A stretch of DNA of 64,000 nt from Nitrospira sp. Lineage in GTDB: Bacteria > Nitrospirota > Nitrospiria > Nitrospirales > Nitrospiraceae. The stretch is from contig CP054184.1 in assembly GCA_015709715.1 (NCBI GenBank), forward strand, positions 620,001 through 684,000. Direction: 5' to 3'. How positions within the stretch are numbered: position 1 is the stretch's first letter; each line of letters starts with the position of its first letter. Under the pieces are notes generated by a model that saw nothing but the letters and a program-made list of their open reading frames with translations, was not told the DNA's origin and searched no databases. Made by a program: the position numbers and the translations under genes. Below are positions 1 to 7,278 of this stretch, piece after piece.

Positions 1-1111
1 CGAGGCGCCACTGTACGAAGACCGCTTCACCAAATTGGAACGCATCGCCCCCGGGGGTCGACGTGCATGTAACCTCCCACGGGCGACCGGGCCCCACACG
101 CACCAGGTACTTAGTGCCTCCTCCGGCGAACAGAGTCTTCTCGATCGTGGCGGGCAAGCAGGGATCCGGCGTCACGGGACGTTCACGCGTCAGCCTGAGT
201 TGTTCCGGCCGCAGCGAGAGGATCGCCGCGCAGCCGGCCTCCGTATCGACCAACGAGCGAATCGGCACCGGGGGCTGCCCCTCATTCGGATACAAGAAAC
301 TTCCTGCCCGGTCCTGAATCACCACCTTTCCCGGCAATTCATTCGAGACACCGAGAAACCGCGACACGAAGAGGTTGCACGGCTGCGCATACACCTCCCG
401 AGGACTGCCTACCTGCCACAGCCGCCCCTGATGCATCACCGCGATTCGGTCGGACATCATCATCGCCTCCTCTTGGTGATGCGTGACGCAGACGCAGGTC
501 AAGCCTGCGCGCTCTTGAATGGCCTTGAGCTCCAACTGCATGTGTTGCCGCAGCTGTTGATCGAGAGCCGACAAGGGTTCATCCAACAGGACGACCGCCG
601 GCTTGTTGACCAACGCACGGGCCAATGCGACCCGTTGCTGCTCCCCGCCGGACAGTTGTGTCGGCATGCGTGCATCCTTGCCGGTCAGTTTGACCAGATC
701 CAGCGCCTGCCGCACCTGCGCAGCGATCGCCGACGTCGGAAGCCCGCGCATTTTCAACCCGAACGCCACGTTCTCGAACACCGTCAGGTGGGGAAAAAGC
801 GCGTAGGATTGAAAGACGAGATTCACAGGCCGACGATTGGGCGGTACGCCGCGCATGGAGCGGCCTTCGATCAGCACGTCGCCCTCGTCCGGATCTTCGA
901 AGCCCGCCAATATCCGCAGGACAGAGGTCTTTCCCGCGCCGCTCGGACCCAGGATGGAAAAGAATTCGCCGCGCCGTACCTGAAAACTGACCTGATCGAC
1001 GGCCGTCACGCCCCCATGGCGGCGGACGACTCCGCGGACATCAATAGCGGAAGGGGCATCGAGTCGGAAGGACGAAGGGAGAAGCGAGGAGGGGTCGACC
1101 TGGGTCGCCAT
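1..1111 (-). CDS. ABC transporter ATP-binding protein, PotA/FbpC type (3' end cut by window)
   Basis: ATPase subunit expected to power a polyamine, iron or similar solute importer at the inner membrane. My reading of the minus strand from the ATG at 1109-1111 stays open to the left edge (about 370 codons). Visible motifs: Walker A GPSGAGKT (aa 55-62), Q-loop QSYALFPH (101-108), signature LSGGEQQR (153-160), Walker B VVLLDEP (173-179) and switch His in THHQEE (about 211). The C-terminal third, after about aa 250, has the length and character of a TOBE-type domain, which marks the spermidine/putrescine-iron-sulfate-maltose class. It lies 40 bp downstream of the small coiled-coil gene on the same strand, so the two may be co-transcribed. 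Permease and binding-protein genes are not visible and may lie to the left. Substrate is not assignable; ferric iron is possible given the rest of the window. Confidence 0.9.
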   Translation of the reverse strand, partial: MATQVDPSSLLPSSFRLDAPSAIDVRGVVRRHGGVTAVDQVSFQVRRGEFFSILGPSGAGKTSVLRILAGFEDPDEGDVLIEGRSMRGVPPNRRPVNLVFQSYALFPHLTVFENVAFGLKMRGLPTSAIAAQVRQALDLVKLTGKDARMPTQLSGGEQQRVALARALVNKPAVVLLDEPLSALDQQLRQHMQLELKAIQERAGLTCVCVTHHQEEAMMMSDRIAVMHQGRLWQVGSPREVYAQPCNLFVSRFLGVSNELPGKVVIQDRAGSFLYPNEGQPPVPIRSLVDTEAGCAAILSLRPEQLRLTRERPVTPDPCLPATIEKTLFAGGGTKYLVRVGPGRPWEVTCTSTPGGDAFQFGEAVFVQWRL

Positions 1112-1151
1112 TACGACCTGTGTTCAGCGCCCGGACGAAGAGGCAGAGGGA

Positions 1152-1430
1152 TCAAGGGTTGACGCCGGACTTGGAGCTGACATCCCGCAAATGTTTTCGC
1201 ACCCGCACCCGATGTTCGTGCTTGCGCAACAATTCCCGCCGGATCACATCGCGATCTTCCGCTACGATCCGGACCAACCGGTCGTTGTCCTCGGCATGGT
1301 TGCGCACCAGTTCGGAGAGACGCTGCACTTGCCGCTCCAACCGCTCCAACCGCCAGACCATTTCCTTCATCGGGTTTGCGGTGGGAAATCCGGGCTTGAT
1401 GACCTCCGGCAGGGCATTCTGTTTTTTCAT
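1152..1430 (-). CDS. small coiled-coil protein, function unknown
   Basis: 92-residue protein beginning MKKQNALPEVIKPGFP. From about residue 22 it is a charged helix with heptad-like hydrophobic spacing (MVWRLERLERQVQRLSELV), rich in Arg, Glu and Leu, ending in a basic tail. No signal peptide or membrane segment. The start is supported by an AGGAG six bases upstream of the ATG at 1428-1430; the reading frame extends much further upstream, but that part is antisense to glgC and is not believed. It precedes the ABC ATPase gene in a likely two-gene unit and is divergent from glgC. I do not recognise the family; a small structural or regulatory helix is all that can be said. Confidence 0.6.
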   Translation of the reverse strand: MKKQNALPEVIKPGFPTANPMKEMVWRLERLERQVQRLSELVRNHAEDNDRLVRIVAEDRDVIRRELLRKHEHRVRVRKHLRDVSSKSGVNP

Positions 1431-1549
1431 GTCCGCTCCTTTGGCTTCGGCCCGACGAGGTGCCGGGAACCGGCGTCGGATCGTAGTATCGTCCGACTCG
1501 GAGGTGAAGTCAACGATTCTGCGTCCTTTCCATTCGCCGATCGTCCTGT

Positions 1550-1555
1550 TACAAT
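1550..1555 (+). promoter_or_regulatory. candidate -10 box of glgC (TACAAT)
   Basis: TACAAT stands 10 bp before the glgC ATG, which would place transcription start within a few bases of the start codon. No Shine-Dalgarno sequence precedes the ATG, so glgC may have a leaderless or nearly leaderless mRNA. No good -35 box is visible at 17 bp. The 135-bp divergent region also holds an inverted repeat, GTCGGA at 1475-1480 and TCCGAC at 1492-1497. Confidence 0.35.
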
Positions 1556-1565
1556 CGGGCTCTCT

Positions 1566-2804
1566 ATGCCCAAGATCTTCACGATGGTTCTCGCCGGCGG
1601 CAAGGGCGAACGGTTGTATCCCCTCACGGATCAGCGCGCCAAACCCGCCGTCCCCTTCGGCGGTAAATATCGCATCATCGATTTCACGCTCAGCAATTGT
1701 TTGAACTCCGGGTTGCGGCAGATCGCGGTCCTCATCCAATACAAGTCGCACTCGCTCGATCGACATATCCGCATCGGCTGGAACATCCTCAACGCAGAGT
1801 TGGGTGAATACATCACCTCCGTGCCGCCCCAACAGCGCATCAGCGAGGATTGGTACCGCGGCACCGCCGACGCTGTCTTCCAGAATCTGTTCCTGCTCGA
1901 TCCCGATCAACCCGAATACCTGCTCGTCCTGGCCGGCGATCACATCTATAAGATGAATTACGCCGACATGTACAACCTGATGCAGGAAAAACAAGCCGAC
2001 GCCGTGGTGGGCGCGATCGAAACGCCCCTGGCCGAGGCGAACCGGTTCGGCGTCATCGGCGTGGACGAAGACCACCGCATCCTGCGGTTCGACGAAAAGC
2101 CCGCCGAACCCATGGCGATTCCGGGCGACCCGACTCATGCGTACGTCTCGATGGGCATCTATCTCTTCCGCACCGAGATGGTCCGCGAACAGCTCATCCG
2201 CGATGCGAAGGAGGGCACGAAACACGATTTCGGCCGGAATATCATCCCGCGCATGATCAAAGAGAATCGCGTGTACGCCTTCAAGTTCCAGGATGAGAAC
2301 AAGAAGGCGGTAAAGTACTGGCGCGATATCGGGACATTGGACGCCTACTGGGAAGCCAATATGGATCTGGTGGCGGTGGATCCCCTATTCAATCTCTACG
2401 ACAAGGCCTGGCCGATTCGCACGTACCAAGGGCAGTTTCCGCCCGCCAAATTTGTCTTCGCCCAAGACTTCCAAGGCGGGCGTATGGGAGTGGCGCTGGA
2501 CTCCATCATCTGCGGCGGCTGCATCATTTCCGGCGGACGGGTGCAGAATTCGGTGCTGTCACCCCATGTGCGGGTCCATGACCATGCCGATGTGCGTGAA
2601 TCCGTGGTCATGGAGAACGTCGTGATCGGCGAACGTGCCAAAATCCGCCGAGCGATCATCGATAAAGACGTTGTGATCCCGCCCAAAACGGTGATTGGCT
2701 TCGATCCCGCCGCAGACCGCCAACGATTCAAAGTCACCGACTCCGGACTGGTCGTCATTTCAAAGGGAATGAAACTGCATGCCGCCATCGATCCATCCGG
2801 TTGA
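1566..2804 (+). CDS. glgC: glucose-1-phosphate adenylyltransferase (ADP-glucose pyrophosphorylase)
   Basis: Makes ADP-glucose from ATP and glucose-1-phosphate, the committed step of bacterial glycogen synthesis, in the cytoplasm. The 412-residue product has the family's usual length. Visible: the nucleotide-binding loop LAGGKGERLYPLT (about aa 9-21), KPAVPFGGKYRIIDF directly after it, the AGDHIYKM and FDEKP motifs, WRDIGT in the catalytic domain, and a C-terminal hexapeptide-rich region fitting the left-handed beta-helix. The start at 1566 opens with the conserved MPKIFTMVLAGG; the frame runs further upstream but that part has no homology-like features. The 3' end overlaps the next gene by 26 bp, suggesting translational coupling with a helicase, an unexpected partner. 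Known enzymes are allosterically regulated by glycolytic intermediates. Confidence 0.95.
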   Translation: MPKIFTMVLAGGKGERLYPLTDQRAKPAVPFGGKYRIIDFTLSNCLNSGLRQIAVLIQYKSHSLDRHIRIGWNILNAELGEYITSVPPQQRISEDWYRGTADAVFQNLFLLDPDQPEYLLVLAGDHIYKMNYADMYNLMQEKQADAVVGAIETPLAEANRFGVIGVDEDHRILRFDEKPAEPMAIPGDPTHAYVSMGIYLFRTEMVREQLIRDAKEGTKHDFGRNIIPRMIKENRVYAFKFQDENKKAVKYWRDIGTLDAYWEANMDLVAVDPLFNLYDKAWPIRTYQGQFPPAKFVFAQDFQGGRMGVALDSIICGGCIISGGRVQNSVLSPHVRVHDHADVRESVVMENVVIGERAKIRRAIIDKDVVIPPKTVIGFDPAADRQRFKVTDSGLVVISKGMKLHAAIDPSG

Positions 2805-4641
2805 CCTGGTCGCGACCCTCCGTCAGAAGAACCTCACTCCGGCGATTATCTTTCTCACATCGAGACGGGCTTGCGATGAAGCGATGCAATCGTTCGAGCG
2901 GAGCCAGGTCATGCTGCCCAAGGTGCGGCAGAACCAGATCGCCGGCGTGCTCACCCAGGTCATCACCCAATTTCCCAGCATCGCCGAGCATCCGCTGATC
3001 GAAACGGTGCAGCGGATCGGGGTCGCCGCGCACCATGCCGGGCACTTGCCGTCTTGGAAAATCGCCGTCGAGGAACTGATGCGCAGCGGCTGCCTGGATG
3101 CCGTCTTCGCCACCACGACGCTTGCCGCCGGCGTCGACTTTCCAGCCCGCACGGTCGTCGTGACGCAATCCAGCATCCGGAAAGCCCGCGACTTCACCGA
3201 CCTCACCGCCAGCGAGATTCAGCAACTGGCCGGACGGGCCGGGCGGCGCGGCAAGGACCTGGTCGGGTTCGCCGTCATCACCCCATCGCCCTACATCGAC
3301 CTCACCGTCCTGACGAAAGGCCTGACCGGCCAGCCGGAAGCGATCCACAGCCAGTTCGTCATCACCTACCCGATGGTGTTGAATCTGCTGAAGGCCCACC
3401 CGCGGGAGCACATCCAATCGATCCTGGGCAAGAGTTTCGCCCAGTTTCAATTGAATCAGCGAACCGCCGTGCTCGAAACAAAACTTGATACCTTACGCGC
3501 CGAGATGGAGCCGTTCGGACCTCGCGTCTGTTCCGATTGGATTACGCAGTGGCAGGTGTTCGACCACGCGCGGAAGCGCAAAAAGCCGCGAGGGCCCATC
3601 GACAGGCAAGAAGCGCCGGACGTCGCCGCGCGTCTCCATTTTCTTACGCCGGGACGCGTCGTCGGGTTAGTCCGCGGGCGAGGCATCATCCTCCGGCAAT
3701 ACCGGAGCAAGGGGCAGCATGCGCCGATGGTCACCCTGCTGCGCGAAGGCGGCTCCTTGAGCGAATGTCCCGCCACGATCGTGACCCAGGTCTTCGACCG
3801 CACGTTTGAATGCGAAGAAATCTCATCCTATCCCTGGTGCACGCCGGACAGCCTGGAGCAGCTGACGCACCAATTGGCGGAACTGCCTCCGCGGCTTCCC
3901 ATCCTGCCGATCCTTATTCAGGCCCATGAAGAGCCGGCACTCGACAGTTCCATCGTGCAAACCTTGGGAGATTTTCCCTGCCCGTCCTGTCCCTCGCGCC
4001 AAGCCTGCCAACGGGATTTTCTCCGCGCCTCGAAGGTACGGCAGGAGATTCAGCGGCACACCAAGTCCATCCAGGCCCTTCAGACTAGTTTGTGGCACCG
4101 GTTCCAGGAACGCATGGACGTGCTGGAGAAGTTCGGGTATCTGAACGCGACGGCGCACCTCACCGCCGACGGTGAATGGGCGCGGTTGATCCGGATCGAC
4201 CATTCGCTCCTCATCACGGAACTGATTCGCGCCGAAGCGTTCAGCGCCATCGACCCTCCTTTGCTCGCCGCCGTGATGGCCAGCATCGCCCACGACGACG
4301 ACCGCCCGGGCTCCTTTCCACGCGGGAGCAGCGGGCTGGTCACCCTGCTCTTTCAGGTCCGCCGGTTGGCGGAAAGCCTCAGCCCCCATGAAGACCCGCC
4401 TATGCTCCGCGCCGACGTGGCGGCCCTAACGGAACGCTGGGTCGCAGACCAAAGCCTGACCTGGATCGGACTTGCGCGGCTCACGACGATGGCGGAAGGC
4501 GACATGTTTCGGCTTTTTGCCCGCACGATTGAATTTCTCTCGCAACTGAAGACCTTGAAGGCCACGCATCCGTCCTTGGCCGACAGCGCAGAACAGGCGA
4601 TCGCCGCCATGCGCCGCGGCGTCTTGGAGGAACTTCCATGA
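2779..4641 (+). CDS. Ski2-like helicase, C-terminal half (RecA2 domain and accessory regions) as a separate gene
   Basis: 620 residues. The protein begins directly in the second RecA-like domain of a superfamily 2 helicase: motif IV region AIIFLTSRRACDEA (aa 22-35), motif V ATTTLAAGVDFP (111-122) and motif VI QQLAGRAGRRG (148-158). The QxxGRAGRRG form is typical of Ski2/Mtr4/Hel308-type enzymes. There is no Walker A and no DExH box. The remaining 450 residues contain a CPSCPSRQAC cysteine cluster (about aa 395-410) and helical regions. The missing ATPase half is encoded by the very next gene, 24 bp downstream, so the two probably form one heterodimeric RNA or DNA helicase whose halves are in reversed gene order. 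The start overlaps the end of glgC. Function beyond helicase activity is unknown. Confidence 0.85.
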   Translation: MPPSIHPVDLVATLRQKNLTPAIIFLTSRRACDEAMQSFERSQVMLPKVRQNQIAGVLTQVITQFPSIAEHPLIETVQRIGVAAHHAGHLPSWKIAVEELMRSGCLDAVFATTTLAAGVDFPARTVVVTQSSIRKARDFTDLTASEIQQLAGRAGRRGKDLVGFAVITPSPYIDLTVLTKGLTGQPEAIHSQFVITYPMVLNLLKAHPREHIQSILGKSFAQFQLNQRTAVLETKLDTLRAEMEPFGPRVCSDWITQWQVFDHARKRKKPRGPIDRQEAPDVAARLHFLTPGRVVGLVRGRGIILRQYRSKGQHAPMVTLLREGGSLSECPATIVTQVFDRTFECEEISSYPWCTPDSLEQLTHQLAELPPRLPILPILIQAHEEPALDSSIVQTLGDFPCPSCPSRQACQRDFLRASKVRQEIQRHTKSIQALQTSLWHRFQERMDVLEKFGYLNATAHLTADGEWARLIRIDHSLLITELIRAEAFSAIDPPLLAAVMASIAHDDDRPGSFPRGSSGLVTLLFQVRRLAESLSPHEDPPMLRADVAALTERWVADQSLTWIGLARLTTMAEGDMFRLFARTIEFLSQLKTLKATHPSLADSAEQAIAAMRRGVLEELP

Positions 4642-4665
4642 ACCTACGACCGATCTTGAGGTAGC

Positions 4666-5739
4666 ATGACGACGGAAGAACTCGAACGGCTGCTGCTCGA
4701 GCAACCTGTCTCCCTGTTGCATCGCCTGGCACGCGGGCGCATCAGCCGGCATTTTCGCTCTGGCAAACGGAAACTCGTGGAGCTCCTGCTCCGCGCCACG
4801 CCGGAGAACCGCCCGGCTCTGGAGTCTGATCTCACGGCTTTGATCGAGGAACAGGCAACAAGACGAAGGACCTCGCCGCCGGAGAAACGTCCGCCGGCTC
4901 CAGCCGCCCCTCAGCGGACCACCCCTGCTGGACAACCTCGACCCCACAAAACCGACGACCATGGACACCACCATGAGCCCCCGGTATCGCTCCACGAATG
5001 GCTGTCCGGCATCGGCGTGCCCCCCCCGCAGCCCTTCGTGCCCGACGCGTGGCAAGTCGAAGCGCTGGCACGGTTGGCTGAAACAGATGTGGTAGTGAGC
5101 GTACCGACGGGAAGCGGAAAAACGTACGTGGCCATCGAAGCCACCACCCGGGCCATGCGCGAGAACCGCACGGTCATTTACACGTCGCCCCTGAAGGCCC
5201 TGTCGAACACAAAATTTACCGAGTTTTCCCGTCTCTTCGGGCCGAGCCAGGTCGGGATTCTAACAGGCGACCGACGCGAGAACGCGCAGGCGCCGCTGCT
5301 GATCATGACCACGGAGATCTTGCGCAATCTGCTCTACGACGCGGCGGGCGGGGAAATTGATGTCCGACTCGACACGCTGGGCTTGGTGATCATGGACGAA
5401 TCACAATACCTGGCGGATCCGGAACGGGGTGTGGTGTGGGAAGAGACCTTGATTTTCTGCCCGGCACAGGCACGGCTGCTGCTGCTTTCGGCCTCGATCG
5501 GTAACCCGCAGGACATTGCGGACTGGTTGACCGCCATTCGGCCGACGCCCTGCACGCTCATCCGCCATACGAAGCGTTCTGTGCCGCTCCGGGCCGGGTA
5601 CCTCCACCCGAATGAGAAGCTGACCCCGCTCTTTCGCACCGCCGGAATCCCCTACGGCCAACCCTACCTCCTGCACCCCGAAGCCAAACGGCTCTTCGCG
5701 GAATACGAGGAAGAAACCGGCTCGTCCCGCTCGCGCTGA
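4666..5739 (+). CDS. Ski2-like helicase, N-terminal half (RecA1 ATPase domain) as a separate gene
   Basis: 357 residues. The first 60 residues are a helical segment, followed by a Pro/Arg/His-rich linker (about 65-105) and then a RecA1 domain: motif I PTGSGKT (147-153), motif Ia TSPLKALSNTK (173-183), TTEI (215-218), motif II DESQ (244-247) and motif III LSASIGN (274-280). DESQ is an unusual DExH variant with Gln in the last place. The protein stops soon after motif III, where a normal Ski2-like helicase would continue into RecA2; that part is the product of the preceding gene. GAGG precedes the ATG by about six bases. Together the two genes supply every core helicase motif once. Confidence 0.85.
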   Translation: MTTEELERLLLEQPVSLLHRLARGRISRHFRSGKRKLVELLLRATPENRPALESDLTALIEEQATRRRTSPPEKRPPAPAAPQRTTPAGQPRPHKTDDHGHHHEPPVSLHEWLSGIGVPPPQPFVPDAWQVEALARLAETDVVVSVPTGSGKTYVAIEATTRAMRENRTVIYTSPLKALSNTKFTEFSRLFGPSQVGILTGDRRENAQAPLLIMTTEILRNLLYDAAGGEIDVRLDTLGLVIMDESQYLADPERGVVWEETLIFCPAQARLLLLSASIGNPQDIADWLTAIRPTPCTLIRHTKRSVPLRAGYLHPNEKLTPLFRTAGIPYGQPYLLHPEAKRLFAEYEEETGSSRSR

Positions 5740-5755
5740 GCACGACAGCCCGGAT

Positions 5756-6778
5756 CTAGAACGTATAGGTCAGGCCAACGGTCGGGCCATGCCGGAGGGT
5801 TTGGAACTCGGTGAGCGATGCGGTGCTCGTCGACCCGTCCGCCCCATAGATCTTCCACTGGTCGCCCAAGACGACCCGATTCCACCAAACCCGGTACCCC
5901 CCTGACAGGTAGAGTCGATCCCAAATCCTCACGCGCAGCCCCACGTCGGTGTTGGTGCCGATCCCAAACCCAGTCATCCGGAAACTCGGATCCTGCGCCA
6001 AGTCCGTCCGTAGGTGGTGAACATCCTCGTTGTTCAGATAGGAGAGGAGTAGGGCCACTTTGGCCTCGAAGGTGATGCGGGGATCGAGTTTGTATTCCAC
6101 TTCGCCGCCGATCCGTCCCGAGAACAGCGACATGCTGTTGGTAATGACCGCCTGGTTACGAAAGGAAACCGTCCCCACGGGAGAACAGCGAAAGGCCGGG
6201 TTGGGCGATGCCGCCGTCGTGCATTCCGCCTGCGTGACACCCGCCGCCACATGGCGCTCACGCCAGTATTGCAATCCGACAAACATGGCCAACGAGCCTC
6301 GGTTCTCCTTGAACGTATGAGTCGTCACGCCGATGTCGCCGTTGAGGTACCAGAGCCTGTTCCCGTCGAGGTCGCTGAAGGTCCGTGAAAACCGGTGTTC
6401 CCCGCTGACAGTAGCCCCCTGTGCCGCCGCGCCCTGTGCACTCAAGAAATCATCGTCCGTCAGACGCCCTCCGCCGATCACTCCGTATCCAAAGGAACCG
6501 CGGAGGAACATTTTATTCTTGAGCAGGACTCGGCCCGTAATCTCGGCGACGTTGGTTCCGGCATCCTTGTATTTCAACCTTGAACTGGGGTTGCCGAGAT
6601 TGGCGTCCAATCCGGACGCGTTATGGCTCCAGGTGGTTTGTCCCTGGCTGAACCAGCCGGAGAGGCGCACGTCGACACCGGCAATGCCCGACATCTGGGC
6701 GGGCGCAACTTCGGCGGCCGCCAGGGCCGCGTGGGAACAGAGCAGACCGATGCAGAACAGGGTTCGCCATGCGATCAT
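5756..6778 (-). CDS. outer-membrane beta-barrel protein
   Basis: 340 residues. It starts MIAWRTLFCIGLLCSHAALA, a clear Sec signal peptide with probable cleavage after ALA. The mature part alternates polar and hydrophobic residues with many aromatic strands (for example GGEVEYKLDPRITFEAKVAL, LYLSGGYRVWWNRVVLG) and ends in GLTYTF, with the C-terminal Phe typical of BAM substrates. The start at 6778 is favoured by AAGGAGGAG on the minus strand about 11 bases upstream; a longer reading from 6856 would put a basic stretch before the signal peptide. It converges with the helicase gene with only 16 bp between. Passenger or enzymatic activity (for example omptin-like) is not evident; I would call it an OMP of unknown role. 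Confidence 0.8.
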   Translation of the reverse strand: MIAWRTLFCIGLLCSHAALAAAEVAPAQMSGIAGVDVRLSGWFSQGQTTWSHNASGLDANLGNPSSRLKYKDAGTNVAEITGRVLLKNKMFLRGSFGYGVIGGGRLTDDDFLSAQGAAAQGATVSGEHRFSRTFSDLDGNRLWYLNGDIGVTTHTFKENRGSLAMFVGLQYWRERHVAAGVTQAECTTAASPNPAFRCSPVGTVSFRNQAVITNSMSLFSGRIGGEVEYKLDPRITFEAKVALLLSYLNNEDVHHLRTDLAQDPSFRMTGFGIGTNTDVGLRVRIWDRLYLSGGYRVWWNRVVLGDQWKIYGADGSTSTASLTEFQTLRHGPTVGLTYTF

Positions 6779-7278
6779 ATAGGTTGACTCCTCCTTGGGC
6801 CTCCGTCGCCGGCCCTTCGTCGCAACTACGTAGAGGCCGGGCCGCAGCGCGCACACTGATACCTTACCCGTCGATAGTGGTCAACAACTTTCTCCGGTGG
6901 GTAAATCTTGCCGCACAGCTGCAATGGATCTGCCCCGCAACCAGTCGAGTGTTTCAATGATAGACGTTTCATGTTGCGATAGTTAGCCCCGTCTGTTCCA
7001 CTCCACTACGAGAACCAACACGTAGACAGAGCCTTCCTACCTGGGTGAGTCACGCCAATGTACCAGACCTGCGAAAAATTTTTACTTGCCTATTCTGTCC
7101 ACTTCCGCTACGTTCGCCCCTGACGTTCATCCTGACGGGGCCCCTCACCGAATTCCGCTGAGCGACTCCCGACAACTCATTAAGAACAACAGCGAAGTGA
7201 CTTGCTCTGGCACGGCCATTGCGAGAAACCGGTGCTTCCTGTTTTTCTTTGCAACATTACCCTTAAGGAGCTTGCTCG
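6779..7278. other. 500-bp intergenic region between divergent genes
   Basis: It separates the minus-strand OMP gene from the plus-strand secreted BACON-like gene and should hold both promoters. AAGGAG lies seven bases before the ATG at 7279. An A/T run occurs near 7072-7085. I see no convincing RNA gene, riboswitch or coding sequence; the short frames here lack coding character. Confidence 0.5.

Noticed and set aside
35-1162. 375-codon plus-strand frame over the left end
   Set aside because: Antisense to the ABC ATPase, whose Walker A, signature and Walker B motifs are all intact on the minus strand.
1191-1565. Upstream extension of glgC
   Set aside because: It overlaps the divergent coiled-coil gene and promoter region; glgC homologues begin near the AGGKGERL motif.
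1152-2225. 357-codon minus-strand frame covering the start of glgC
   Set aside because: Only its last 92 codons, outside glgC and with their own ribosome site, look like a gene; the rest mirrors glgC.
6857-7278. Riboswitch (for example cyclic-di-GMP) before the secreted protein
   Set aside because: None of the conserved motifs of the classes I know could be found.
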